The notes below the pieces were generated by a model. It worked only from the letters and a program-made list of their open reading frames with translations, searched no databases and was not told the origin of the DNA. From Clostridia bacterium (GTDB lineage Bacteria; Bacillota_A; Clostridia; Christensenellales; Aristaeellaceae), in assembly GCA_017517815.1 (NCBI GenBank), contig JAFWYA010000101.1:20407-84406 (forward strand): a stretch of DNA of 64,000 bases. The letters run 5' to 3'. The position numbers were made by a program, and so were the translations under genes. Below are positions 15,770 through 24,179 of this stretch, in pieces (the first letter of the stretch is position 1; each line of letters starts with the position of its first letter).

Positions 15770-17077
15770 TTACAGTACGCGGATATTTTCGCGTTTGCTT
15801 ACATTCTTCATGGCGTTTTTGGTGTCGAAGATCAGCCCGGCATGCTCGGCCACAAAGTCGTAATCCACCGTGGTATGGGCGGTGGTCACCATGACCAGAT
15901 CAGCCTGTTTGAGAACCTCTTCCGTCAGCGCCTCAAGGCCCTTTTCCACAATGCCGTTTTCGCGATATTCTGCCACAAAGGGATCATAGAAGCTGACTTC
16001 CGCGCCGCGCTTTTTAAGCGCTTCGATCACGCGGATGGCAGGCGACTCGCGGTAATCGTCGATATCCTGCTTGTAAGCCACACCCAGCACCAGAATCTTC
16101 GCGCCGTTCATGGCCTTTTTATTTTCGTTCAGCGCTTCCATGGCACGGTCGCAGCAGTATTCGGGCATGCGATCGTTGACCATCATGCTGCTTTCGATCA
16201 TCGAGGTATGGAAACCGTATTCACGGGCTTTCCAGCTCAGGTAATAGGGATCCAGCGGGATGCAGTGACCGCCCAGACCAGGGCCGGGATAGAAGGCCTG
16301 AAAGCCATAGGGCTTCGACTTGGCGGCCTCGATGACCTCCCAGATGTTGATGCCCATGCGGTTGCAAAGAATGGCCAGTTCGTTGACCAGACCGATGTTG
16401 ACGTTGCGGTAGGTGTTTTCAAGGATCTTTTCCATCTCGGCAACAGCGGGGCTGCTGACACGGTGCACCGGCGCCTCAAGAACAGCCTCGTACAGGGTGG
16501 CGGCAATATCGGTGCATTCGGGCGTGCAGCCGCCAACGACCTTGGGGGTGTTCTTGGTCTTGTAGATCAGGTTGCCGGGGTCAACGCGCTCGGGAGAGAA
16601 CGCCAGATAGAAGTCCACGCCGCACTTAAGCCCGCTCTTTTCCAAAATGGGCTTGAGCAGTTCTTCCGTCGTGCCGGGATAGGTGGTGGATTCCAGCACA
16701 ATGAGCATATCCTTGTGCATATGAGGCATAATACTTTCAGTAGAGGAACGAACATAGCTGATGTCCGGCTGCTGATGCGCATCCAGCGGCGTAGGTACGG
16801 CGATGCATACGCAGTCGCAGCTGGCCACGGAGGCAAAGTCCGTGGTTGCGCGCAGATAGCCTTCGCGCACGATCTTTTCCAGATCGCTGTCCACCACGTC
16901 GCCGATATAGTTATGACCCTGATTGACCATATCCACCTTCTGGCTCTGCACGTCAAAACCAATGACCTTAAAACCGGCCTTTGCCTTTTCCACAGCCAGC
17001 GGCAGGCCCACATAACCCAGGCCCACAACGCCGAGCGTAACGGTGCGATCAAGGATCTTCTGTTTAAGCTGAGACAT
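15770..17077 (-). CDS. UDP-sugar 6-dehydrogenase (WbpA-like)
   Basis: A 435-residue UDP-glucose/GDP-mannose dehydrogenase family enzyme. It performs two NAD-linked oxidations at C6 to give a uronic acid. The NAD loop GLGYVG is at 19-24 and the catalytic cysteine is Cys272 in GLGGHCIPLDP. Substrate-loop segments (ENTYRNVNIGLVNE, 220-233) and a C-terminal UDP-binding domain (AYKQDIDDYRESPA) complete it. UDP-N-acetylglucosamine is the likely substrate because the following three genes complete the WbpB-E-D steps. Start 17077 is chosen over 17086 because the GGGGG motif touches the latter (1 base) and is 10 bases from 17077. It heads the operon behind a near-consensus promoter. Confidence 0.9.
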   Translation of the reverse strand: MSQLKQKILDRTVTLGVVGLGYVGLPLAVEKAKAGFKVIGFDVQSQKVDMVNQGHNYIGDVVDSDLEKIVREGYLRATTDFASVASCDCVCIAVPTPLDAHQQPDISYVRSSTESIMPHMHKDMLIVLESTTYPGTTEELLKPILEKSGLKCGVDFYLAFSPERVDPGNLIYKTKNTPKVVGGCTPECTDIAATLYEAVLEAPVHRVSSPAVAEMEKILENTYRNVNIGLVNELAILCNRMGINIWEVIEAAKSKPYGFQAFYPGPGLGGHCIPLDPYYLSWKAREYGFHTSMIESSMMVNDRMPEYCCDRAMEALNENKKAMNGAKILVLGVAYKQDIDDYRESPAIRVIEALKKRGAEVSFYDPFVAEYRENGIVEKGLEALTEEVLKQADLVMVTTAHTTVDYDFVAEHAGLIFDTKNAMKNVSKRENIRVL

Positions 17078-17147
17078 GTTCGTCATTCCCCCTGTACATA
17101 TGTTGGGTATAACAGGAAGGTGTAAAACAACACTCTCCCAACTTCAT

Positions 17148-17176
17148 ATAATACTTCAGAATGCGTTGAAAGTCAA
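17148..17176 (-). promoter_or_regulatory. strong sigma-A promoter of the wbp-like operon
   Basis: Minus strand: TTGACT, 17 bases, TATTAT, about 70 bases upstream of the first gene. Both boxes match consensus at five of six positions. Confidence 0.75.
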
Positions 17177-17222
17177 TGTATGCCGCCCTGTGCATGATTC
17201 ATAGATTCTTCACATATGCGAA

Positions 17223-17250
17223 GGAGGAATCCACCCTCGCTGCGTCGAAT
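17223..17250 (+). promoter_or_regulatory. sigma-H-like promoter upstream of hpf
   Basis: GGAGGAATC, 12 bases, GTCGAAT. Compared with the Bacillus sigma-H pattern (RnAGGAWWW, 11-12 bases, RnnGAAT), only the last base of the first box differs. B. subtilis hpf (yvyD) is known to be read by sigma-H and sigma-B, which supports the call. The leader would be about 150 bases. Confidence 0.5.
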
Positions 17251-17406
17251 ATTACAAACACAAAGAGTGAAGAGTGAAAAGAATCAAACAGCCTTGGGCG
17301 GGAATGCCCAAAATACCAACAGAAGGGAGCGTGGTTCCAATGATACCCGCATACTTTTTTGCAATCCCTTTCAAGAGGCTGAAATAGACAAAAAAGGAGC
17401 AAACAT

Positions 17407-17958
17407 ATGAAGACGACCCTTACTGCGAAAAATATGGTTATCACCCCCGGCATCAACGACCGCGTTATGAAGAAGATCTCCAAGATGGGCCGCTACCTCA
17501 ATCCCAATGCTGAGGTCTTTATCAGGCTCACCAAGGAAAAGAATAACCGCCGCACCTGCGAAATCACCGTTCCCGTCGGCGGCGTCACCCTGCGTGCTGA
17601 AGCCAGCAACGACGACAACCTCTATGTCAGCATCGACCAGGCACTGGCCAAGCTGGAACGCCAGATCCACAAGCACCGCACCAAGCTGGACAAGCGTCTG
17701 CGTGAGGACGCCTTCAATCCTGCCGAGCTTGAGTACGACGCCGAGGCCGCTGCAGAGCTGGAGAAGGAAGAAAGCGCCCGCAAGATCGTGCGCAACAAAA
17801 TCTTCCCCGTACGCCCCATGAGCGTGGAGGACGCCATTTTGCAGATGGAACTGCTGGGCCATAGCTTCTTCGTATTCGTCAACGTTGAAACCGATCAGAC
17901 CAATGTGCTGTACCTGCGCAAGGATGGCAATCTGGGCCTGATGGAGCCGGAAGCGTGA
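17407..17958 (+). CDS. hpf: ribosome hibernation-promoting factor, long form
   Basis: A 183-residue ribosome-associated stasis protein. The N-terminal HPF/YfiA domain (about 1-105: KNMVITPGINDRV, EITVPVGGVTLRAEA, VSIDQALAKLERQI) binds the decoding region of the 30S subunit. The C-terminal domain (about 125-183: KIVRNKIFPVRPMSVEDAI in two parts, and NVLYLRKDGNLGLMEP) dimerises two 70S ribosomes into 100S particles. Length and layout are those of the Firmicute long form. The start has AAAAGGAG upstream. It stands alone, followed by a perfect 11-bp hairpin and a PHP phosphatase gene. The sigma-H-like promoter upstream fits stationary-phase control. Confidence 0.95.
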   Translation: MKTTLTAKNMVITPGINDRVMKKISKMGRYLNPNAEVFIRLTKEKNNRRTCEITVPVGGVTLRAEASNDDNLYVSIDQALAKLERQIHKHRTKLDKRLREDAFNPAELEYDAEAAAELEKEESARKIVRNKIFPVRPMSVEDAILQMELLGHSFFVFVNVETDQTNVLYLRKDGNLGLMEPEA

Positions 17959-17993
17959 TTTCGCCGGGTCGTACCACAACAGTATAGTTTAAC

Positions 17994-18021
17994 GCGGAGC
18001 GGCCCATTCAGGCCGCTCCGC
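17994..18021 (+). terminator. perfect 11-bp hairpin between hpf and the PHP gene, no U tract
   Basis: GCGGAGCGGCC, loop CATTCA, GGCCGCTCCGC. The following bases (ACATGTTAC) have no T run, so it is not a classic terminator. It lies 25 bases before the next start and may reduce read-through or protect the hpf message. Confidence 0.45.
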
Positions 18022-18046
18022 ACATGTTACAAAGGAGTTCCGCAAC

Positions 18047-18889
18047 ATGCCTTTTCTCAGCAACTGCCACACCCATTCCACCTACTGCGACGGCAAAAAT
18101 CCCTTGCGCGAAATGATCCGCGCTGCTGAAAAACTGGGCTTTGTCAGCCTTGGTTTTTCCGGTCATGCCATGATGCATTTTGAAACCGGCTATTCCATGT
18201 CCCCTGCTGCCCAGTCCGCCTATTTTCAGGAACTTCGCTCCATTCAGCAAAAGCAGGATACGCTGCGTATTTGGGCCGGGCTGGAACTGGACGCGCTTGC
18301 GGGTGAAGAACAGCTGAAGCAATCCGTCGCCAGCGCCGACTATGTGCTGGGCTCCACTCACTACGTGCTGCCCACGCCGGAGGGGGAATATGTGGCAGTC
18401 GACGGTCCTGCGCAATTGCTGAAAGAGCATAGGGAAAAACACTTTGCCGGGGATGGGATGGCCCTGACGAAGGAATACTATCAGGTAGAAACCGATTTTC
18501 TGCTGCAGTACCGTCCAGACGTCATCGGCCACTTTGACCTGATCCGCAAAAGCGCAGCGATCGCCGGCCTGTTTGATGAGAACGATCCTGCCTACCGCAA
18601 AATCGCGCTGGATGCGCTGGAACGCGCCTTCCCCTGCGGCGGTATTCTTGAGGTCAACACCGGCGGCATGGGCCGCGGATATCTGTCAACCCCCTATCCC
18701 ACCTTTGAACTGCTGTGCGCATGGCGCGAGATGGGCGGCGAAGTGACTCTGAGTTCCGACTGTCATGATTTCAACCTGCTCACCTATGCGTTTGATGAAA
18801 CGCTTGCGCTCATCCGCAAGGCGGGGTTTGACCATGTGATGTGCCTTGGCAGCGGCGAAAAACTGTGGGAGGCCTGCGAGCCTGCTTGA
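18047..18889 (+). CDS. PHP-domain phosphatase (HisJ/HisK-type histidinol-phosphatase family)
   Basis: A 280-residue PHP-domain hydrolase. The metal ligands are visible: HTH at 8-10, the SGH motif near 38-40, GLELD near 80, GSTHY near 104, GHFDL near 163 and SSDCHD near 240. The family includes histidinol-phosphate phosphatase of histidine synthesis. No other his gene is nearby, so the substrate may be another phosphate ester. The start has AAAGGAG upstream. It lies 88 bases after hpf, with a strong hairpin between. A promoter for galM begins within its stop region. Confidence 0.8.
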   Translation: MPFLSNCHTHSTYCDGKNPLREMIRAAEKLGFVSLGFSGHAMMHFETGYSMSPAAQSAYFQELRSIQQKQDTLRIWAGLELDALAGEEQLKQSVASADYVLGSTHYVLPTPEGEYVAVDGPAQLLKEHREKHFAGDGMALTKEYYQVETDFLLQYRPDVIGHFDLIRKSAAIAGLFDENDPAYRKIALDALERAFPCGGILEVNTGGMGRGYLSTPYPTFELLCAWREMGGEVTLSSDCHDFNLLTYAFDETLALIRKAGFDHVMCLGSGEKLWEACEPA

Positions 18890-18914
18890 CAGAATGCCTG
18901 TGAAAACCTATCAT
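18886..18914 (+). promoter_or_regulatory. sigma-A promoter for galM
   Basis: TTGACA, 17 bases, TATCAT. The -35 box is perfect and overlaps the stop codon of the PHP gene. The galM leader would be about 140 bases. Confidence 0.7.
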
Positions 18915-19059
18915 CATACTATCCGGCCGGGTTTGAGCGCGAATGTTTTGAAAACAGCCTCTTGGCGCTGCTGTGCATCTGCTGCACGGGCTTTTCGCTG
19001 TTTACCGGCATGATGGATGTTGGCGCATTTCAAACGACTGAATCAAAAGGAGGACTGAC

Positions 19060-19980
19060 ATGCATTTCATCAAGCTTCGTTTTGGAGACTCCTCTGCCAC
19101 CATCTGCCCGGATATGGGCGGCAACTGCATCTCTCTTATCATCGACGGCTGCGATATTCTCCGCACGCCTGAATCGCCCGAAGTGCTGCGCAAGGCAGCG
19201 AATGTGTACGGCGTTCCGTTCCTGTTCCCGCCCAACCGCATCAACGGCGGCGCATATACCTTTGACGGCCGCACCTACCGTTTTCCCATCAACGAGCCTG
19301 CCCGTGGGCATCACATCCACGGCATTCTGAGTGAAACACGCTTTGATGTGGTGGAAGAAACGCCCTCCTCCGTCACGCTTCGCTATCAGGCAAATGCGGA
19401 CAAGCCCTATCTTGACTTTCCCCATGCTTTTACCGTGTTGAGCAGGTGGGATCTTTCCCAGAAGGGCCTGCACCATACCCTGACCGTACGCAATGACGGC
19501 GAGGGCCGCATGCCCACAGGCGTTGGCTTCCACACGGCATTTAACGCCTACTTTGTGCACGGCGATCAGGATCCGACCCATTACCGGCTGAAGATGTCCG
19601 CCGTCGAGGAAATCACCTATCACCCGGAAACCATCATTCCCACCGGCGAGCGTTTGCATAACACGCCCCTGCTGAACCAGCTGAATGGCGAAGGCTTGCA
19701 GCTGCAGGGCGAAGCTGTATCGCGTCACATGGTGCGCGGCGATGGCGGCGCGCAGCTCATTCATCTGCCCAGCGGACGTACCATGCAGTATGACGTTTCT
19801 GACGGTCTGCGCTACTGGATGCTGTGGAACGCCGGCGGCGACAAGGGCTTCATCTGTCCTGAACCCCAAAGCTGGATCGTGGATGCGCCCAACCAGTCGC
19901 ACAAAACCGAAGAAAGCGGCTTCCGTGCGCTGGACTGCGGCGAAAGCTTCACCGTGGAAACCAACATCAGCCTGCACTGA
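19060..19980 (+). CDS. galM: aldose 1-epimerase (galactose mutarotase family)
   Basis: A 306-residue beta-sandwich epimerase that interconverts the alpha and beta anomers of hexoses. The catalytic acid is His158 in GVGFHTAF, the base Glu268 in CPEPQSW, and the substrate-site histidines are in RGHHIHG (84, 85, 87). It has no signal peptide. The start has AAAGGAGG 6-7 bases upstream. With galK at 8 kb it supports galactose use, although the two are in separate transcripts. It is monocistronic, with its own promoter at 18886-18914 and a terminator right after the stop. Related YihR-like or sugar-phosphate epimerases cannot be excluded. Confidence 0.88.
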   Translation: MHFIKLRFGDSSATICPDMGGNCISLIIDGCDILRTPESPEVLRKAANVYGVPFLFPPNRINGGAYTFDGRTYRFPINEPARGHHIHGILSETRFDVVEETPSSVTLRYQANADKPYLDFPHAFTVLSRWDLSQKGLHHTLTVRNDGEGRMPTGVGFHTAFNAYFVHGDQDPTHYRLKMSAVEEITYHPETIIPTGERLHNTPLLNQLNGEGLQLQGEAVSRHMVRGDGGAQLIHLPSGRTMQYDVSDGLRYWMLWNAGGDKGFICPEPQSWIVDAPNQSHKTEESGFRALDCGESFTVETNISLH

Positions 19981-19990
19981 AAGGCATATG

Positions 19991-20025
19991 AAAAGGACCG
20001 TCTCGTTTGAGACGGTCCTTCTTTT
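19991..20025. terminator. bidirectional terminator
   Basis: AAAAGGACCGTCTC, loop GTTT, GAGACGGTCCTTCTTTT, between the convergent galM and OB-fold-like lipoprotein genes. Confidence 0.9.
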
Positions 20026-20033
20026 GGCTTGAA

Positions 20034-20720
20034 TTACTGAGCGGCAGCCACAGAAGTGATGTGGGTGTTGACGCCCTCGTACCAGTACAGGAAGCCTTCA
20101 ACGTCGATCTTGTCGCCGACCTTCAGCTCGCCCACAGCCTTGTACACCTCGGTGTCGGGGCCGGTCAGGTAGCGCTCCACGCAGAAGCTGTAGTTCTGGC
20201 CGTTGTAGGAAACGGTGACGTAGATGTCGTCGCCGGGTTCGCCGTTCTTGTACTCAACACCTTCCAGGGTCAGGCCCTTGAAAGCCACGAACTGGTTCTG
20301 GGACTTGATCAGCTCGTCGGTGCCCAGCAGTTCGGTCACGTCCTTCGCTTCGGCAATGAAGGTGTCGGCACCCTCGACAAACTCGAAGGTAGCGTCCATC
20401 ACTTCGATTTCGCCGGCCCACTGGCCCTTGTAGCCGGTCACCTTGATCTTGGTGCCGGGAACCAGCTTGGCAGCGTCCTCTTCGGAGCAGGCCATTTCAT
20501 ACAGGAAGTAAGCGCCGTCCTGATCCTGGGCGTAAACGGTGATCTTGTTGTCCCACCAAGACTGAGTAGCCTGCACGTAGGCTTCGATCACGACTTCAGC
20601 GTCCATCTCGGCAGCGTCGTATTCAGCGTAGGTCATTACCTTGGCTTCTTCGGCCATGGTGCAGCCAGCAATGCTCAGAACCATCATCAGGGTCATCATG
20701 AGAGCCAGAAACTTTTTCAT
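20034..20720 (-). CDS. lipoprotein with tandem OB-fold-like regions, function unknown
   Basis: A 228-residue protein with a lipoprotein signal: MKKFLALMMTLMMVLSIAGC, lipid-modified Cys20. The mature acidic part has two similar stretches of the pattern VVIEAYVQATQSWW...ITVYAQD...AYFLYEM...LVPGTKIKVTGYKG, and FVAFKGLTLE...IYVTVSYNGQNYSFCVE...LKVGDKIDVEGFLY. Both read like OB-fold barrels with a final G-K-V-G/TGY strand. It would sit on the outer face of the membrane. I do not recognise a named family. It follows the sugar ABC importer genes on the same strand but has its own promoter at 20763-20790 and terminator. Confidence 0.8.
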   Translation of the reverse strand: MKKFLALMMTLMMVLSIAGCTMAEEAKVMTYAEYDAAEMDAEVVIEAYVQATQSWWDNKITVYAQDQDGAYFLYEMACSEEDAAKLVPGTKIKVTGYKGQWAGEIEVMDATFEFVEGADTFIAEAKDVTELLGTDELIKSQNQFVAFKGLTLEGVEYKNGEPGDDIYVTVSYNGQNYSFCVERYLTGPDTEVYKAVGELKVGDKIDVEGFLYWYEGVNTHITSVAAAQ

Positions 20721-20762
20721 GTTGATTCGCCTCCATAATCATTGTTCCAGAGTTCAAGGAAT

Positions 20763-20790
20763 ATTATACATCAATTTTCGCAGAAATCAA
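20763..20790 (-). promoter_or_regulatory. sigma-A promoter for the lipoprotein gene
   Basis: Minus strand: TTGATT, 16 bases, TATAAT, about 43 bases upstream of the lipoprotein start, in the gap behind the ABC importer operon. Confidence 0.65.
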
Positions 20791-20792
20791 TA

Positions 20793-22388
20793 TCACTTTG
20801 CCTGATGGCGGGCTTTCAGCGCTTCTTTGATCACATAGAGAATGATCAGCACCCAGGCGGCAGCCAGCGCGCCAAGCAGCGCCTTCGCCGTGCCGGGAAG
20901 CGGCCCCAGATCAGCATTTGAGCCACCCGACAATGCATTTGTGGCGTCCAGATGATACAGCGACGTCATGCTATCGTAGAGCTTTGCAAAGTATTCGTCG
21001 TTGATTTCTTTCTTGCGGCGGGTGGATTTTGTTACATCTTCGATCATGGCGCCGGCAGCGTCGCGCAGGGAGGCTGAGCCGTTGAATACTGGCGTAACGA
21101 AAGTATTGTGCGTATTGTCCAGCAGCAGCTGCGAAGCCTTGATCTTGATGTCGTAGTACATATCGTTGTCCTCACCGCAGCGGCTGAGATAATCCTGATA
21201 CTCTGCGCTCTGCTGTGCCTTTGACGTAACCGGTACATAGCCCTCGGTGCAGGCGTAGGCGATCTGCACGTCGTTGGTGAGCATGTACTGCATAAACAGC
21301 CACGATGCCAGCACTTCCTGCGGATCGTCCTTGTTGAACACGCACATGCTGGGGCCCTGCGAAATCATCTGCGGATTGGCAGGATCATACTGCGGAATGG
21401 GCTTGATGACCGTTTCAAAATGCACCAGCTTTTCTTCAGCAATGTCGATCAGCGGCGCTTCGGAGCCCATCCACGTAGCACCGGCGCTGGAATCGATGGC
21501 GAAGATGCACTGACCGGCATTGAGGAAGTTGGCCGGGTAGCTGGAAATTTTGAAGGTGGAAAACGCGCCGGTTTTGGCATGGGCGGAGATCTGCCCAAGC
21601 AGTTCTTTCGTGGTGTCGTTGAAGATGAGTACCTGTCCGTCCTCGGTGGAGTAGCCCGCTCCCTTCTGCCTGAGCAGCTGGATCATCATGTTGTCGGTGG
21701 ACTTGTAGATGAACGGGATCATCACCTTCTGACCGTTGATCAGATAATTGCCATCGGCGTCCTTGGCGGTAGCGGCCTCCGCCACTTCCCACACAAAGTC
21801 CCAGGTGAGTGTTTCAGGAATGGTATAACCCAGCTTTTCCACAAAGGTCTTGTTGATGTAGCAGGCCTCGGTGGAGCGCATGTAGGGCACGGCATAGTGG
21901 TGGCCGTCGAAAGCACATTCTTCCAGAAACTTGGGAATAATTTCCGCCCTGGAAGGTGCATCAAAGCGCACCTCGCTTCCGCCCAAACCGTATTTTTCAT
22001 CATCAAACAGACCATCCAGCGGAACCACACAGTTGTCGCCTGTCAGATAGGTGGCGATATGATCCGGGTAGGTGATGCACACATTGGGCGTGGTACCGGT
22101 GGAAATATTGGTGATCACGTCGTTGTAGATGCGTCCGTAGTCGGTATACAAACGCAGATTCACCTTCACGTTGGGGTACAGCGCCTCAAACCCGGCAATG
22201 GCGTTTTCATAAATGGCAACCTGCGTAAGGTTGGTATCGTTCTTGGCCCAGAAGGTAATCTCGTAATCGCACGAGGTGTCAAACTCGTCGGGCATTTCAA
22301 ACGCACTCTGATCCCGCGAGCCATGGCAGCTGGTCAGCAGCGCAAGGCATCCCAGCAGGCACACAAACAGCAGCAGTTTTTTCTTCAT
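20793..22388 (-). CDS. sugar ABC transporter substrate-binding lipoprotein with extra C-terminal membrane helix
   Basis: A 531-residue family 1 solute-binding protein. The lipobox is LLTSC with Cys21. The binding domain carries ITFWAKNDTNLTQ, GFEALYPNVKVNL, a YAVPYMRSTEACYINK hinge segment and ISQGPSMCVF. After a helical tail the protein ends with a second hydrophobic segment, LGALAAAWVLIILYVIKEAL (about 502-521), and a basic end. A C-terminal membrane anchor in addition to the lipid anchor is unusual for this family. Its start overlaps the stop of the MalG-like permease gene by 4 bases, and it is the last gene of the importer operon. The substrate is unknown; disaccharides or glycerol phosphate derivatives are typical. 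Confidence 0.88.
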   Translation of the reverse strand: MKKKLLLFVCLLGCLALLTSCHGSRDQSAFEMPDEFDTSCDYEITFWAKNDTNLTQVAIYENAIAGFEALYPNVKVNLRLYTDYGRIYNDVITNISTGTTPNVCITYPDHIATYLTGDNCVVPLDGLFDDEKYGLGGSEVRFDAPSRAEIIPKFLEECAFDGHHYAVPYMRSTEACYINKTFVEKLGYTIPETLTWDFVWEVAEAATAKDADGNYLINGQKVMIPFIYKSTDNMMIQLLRQKGAGYSTEDGQVLIFNDTTKELLGQISAHAKTGAFSTFKISSYPANFLNAGQCIFAIDSSAGATWMGSEAPLIDIAEEKLVHFETVIKPIPQYDPANPQMISQGPSMCVFNKDDPQEVLASWLFMQYMLTNDVQIAYACTEGYVPVTSKAQQSAEYQDYLSRCGEDNDMYYDIKIKASQLLLDNTHNTFVTPVFNGSASLRDAAGAMIEDVTKSTRRKKEINDEYFAKLYDSMTSLYHLDATNALSGGSNADLGPLPGTAKALLGALAAAWVLIILYVIKEALKARHQAK

Positions 22389-23260
22389 CCCTTGGTGCCT
22401 CCCCTCGCAACGCCTTCCATGATCTTTTTGTGGAAGATCAGGAACAGCACCACCAGCGGCACGGAAATGACTACGACCGCAGCCATCATGGCCGGGATGT
22501 TTTCACGGCCAAAACCGTTTTCACGGATCTCCTGAATGCCGTTGGACACCAGGAAGTAGTTGGCGTCATCGGTGATCAGGCGCGGCCACACGTAGGAGTT
22601 CCAGCACTCGATGACCTTAAGGATCGTGATGGTCACCAGCGTCGGACGGCAGATGGGGATCATCACTTTCCACAGATACTTGAAGTCGGACGTCGCGTCC
22701 ACCTTGGCGGCGTAATACAGTTCATCCGGGATCTGCGCGAAGTTTTCCTTCAGCAGGTAGATGTAGAATACCGACGTGACCGACGGAAGGATCAGGCCCA
22801 TGAAGGTGTTGCGCAGATCCATATTGGTGATGGTCACAAAGTTGGTAATGACCACCAGCTCATTGGGAATCATCATCAGGCTGAGGAAGATGACAAACGC
22901 TGCATTCTTGCCGCGGAAATTGAGCCGTGCAAAGGCAAAGGCAGCAAGCACCGTTACTACCATCATGATGGCCGTGGTCACAGCCGTGAAGATGATGGTG
23001 TTAGTGAAATAACGGCCAAGCGGCACCGTGGTAAAGGCGTCGGCATAGTTCTGAAGCGTGGGCGACAGCGTGTACAGCTGCGGCACAAACTCGGAGTTGT
23101 ACGCGCCGTATCCCTTGACGCTGGTGAGGATCATCCAGTAGAACGGGAACAGCACCATGATGGCCCATACCGTCAGCAGCGAGTAAATCACAGCATTTCT
23201 CGTCTTCTGTCGGCGCAGGGCGGACCGTTCAACCATTTCATAATCATAAGGCTTTTTCAT
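22385..23260 (-). CDS. carbohydrate ABC transporter permease, MalG/UgpE type
   Basis: A 291-residue inner-membrane permease with about six helices. The coupling-helix motif facing the ATPase is present around residues 183-205 (YYAAKVDATSDFKYLWKVMIP in two runs), matching the EAA loop. Start 23260 is chosen because GAGGTG lies 6 bases upstream; a GTG three codons earlier overlaps that site. It is the third gene of the importer operon, 10 bases after the MalF-type gene, and overlaps the substrate-binding gene by 4 bases. Confidence 0.92.
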   Translation of the reverse strand: MKKPYDYEMVERSALRRQKTRNAVIYSLLTVWAIMVLFPFYWMILTSVKGYGAYNSEFVPQLYTLSPTLQNYADAFTTVPLGRYFTNTIIFTAVTTAIMMVVTVLAAFAFARLNFRGKNAAFVIFLSLMMIPNELVVITNFVTITNMDLRNTFMGLILPSVTSVFYIYLLKENFAQIPDELYYAAKVDATSDFKYLWKVMIPICRPTLVTITILKVIECWNSYVWPRLITDDANYFLVSNGIQEIRENGFGRENIPAMMAAVVVISVPLVVLFLIFHKKIMEGVARGGTKG

Positions 23261-23270
23261 CGGCGTCACC

Positions 23271-24164
23271 TCACGAATAATGCACGTGCTTGCGGCTGAC
23301 GAGCAGGTTGATGCACGTGATGGTCAGTACGATGGCAAACAGGATGATGGCCGCAGCCGACGCATAGCTGGGATAGCCGCCGCTGCTGCCGTAGAGCATG
23401 TCATACACATAGCCAACGATGGTATTCATGCCGGCGGCATTCAGATTGGTGCCAAACAGCGCCACAGCGTCGCTGTATGCCTTGAACGCGCCGATGAAAC
23501 CCGTGATGATCAGATAAAACACCGTGGGCGAAATCATGGGCAGGGTGATGCGCGCAAACGTGCGCCAGCGGGAAGTGCCGTCTACCTTTGCGGCCTTGTA
23601 GTAGTCCTGATTGACAGAGGCCAGAGCGCTGGTGAAGATGAGGATCTTAAAGGGCATAACCACCCATACGGTGTAGAAGCACAGCACAAACATCTTGGCC
23701 CAGTACGGACCGTCGATAAAGTCAATGGGCTCCACCCCGAACCAGCTGATGATCAGGTTGGCCAGGCCATCGGTGTAAGGCGTCTTTTTGAACAGGATCA
23801 TGAACACCAGGCCTACCGCCAGCGTGTTGGTAACGTAGGGCAGGAAATAGATGGTCTGATACAGGTTCTTCAGCGCCTTGATGGAGTTGAGCCCCACTGA
23901 AATCAGCAGTGCAATACCCGTGGAGATAGGCACGGTGAAAATGACCAGAACAAATGTGTTCTTGACTGCCTGCAGGAAATAGGGGTCATGCAGCACGTAG
24001 GAATAGTTGTACGAACCCACGCCCTGATAGGTCTGCGAAGCGAAATTGTAGCTTTCCTCAAACGAGTAGATCAGCACGTCGATGAGGGGGTACACCATAA
24101 AGATACCCAGAAACAGGATGGCAGGCAGCAGGTACAGCCATCCCTTCCAATTACGGTTGTCCAT
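23271..24164 (-). CDS. carbohydrate ABC transporter permease, MalF/UgpA type
   Basis: A 297-residue permease with six predicted helices beginning WLYLLPAILFLGIFMVYPL. The EAA-type coupling loop reads YYKAAKVDGTSRWRTFARIT around 210-230. The start at 24164 has GGGAGG 7 bases upstream. It is the second gene of the operon, 15 bases after the ATPase gene. It pairs with the MalG-type permease to form the transmembrane channel. Confidence 0.92.
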   Translation of the reverse strand: MDNRNWKGWLYLLPAILFLGIFMVYPLIDVLIYSFEESYNFASQTYQGVGSYNYSYVLHDPYFLQAVKNTFVLVIFTVPISTGIALLISVGLNSIKALKNLYQTIYFLPYVTNTLAVGLVFMILFKKTPYTDGLANLIISWFGVEPIDFIDGPYWAKMFVLCFYTVWVVMPFKILIFTSALASVNQDYYKAAKVDGTSRWRTFARITLPMISPTVFYLIITGFIGAFKAYSDAVALFGTNLNAAGMNTIVGYVYDMLYGSSGGYPSYASAAAIILFAIVLTITCINLLVSRKHVHYS

Positions 24165-24179
24165 TTTGCGCCTCCCGGA

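Larger units (their letters stand above)
17078..17406. other. divergent intergenic region between the wbp-like operon and hpf
   Basis: About 330 bases. It holds the sigma-A promoter of the wbp-like operon (17148-17176, minus) and a sigma-H-like promoter for hpf (17223-17250, plus). It also has a small hairpin, TTGGGC/GCCCAA, at 17292-17309 in the hpf leader, and an AAAAAAGGAG ribosome binding site. No reading frame in it looks coding. Confidence 0.5.

Noticed and set aside
15695..17125. A 476-codon plus-strand frame
   Set aside because: It is the mirror of the UDP-sugar dehydrogenase gene and has no binding site or domain.
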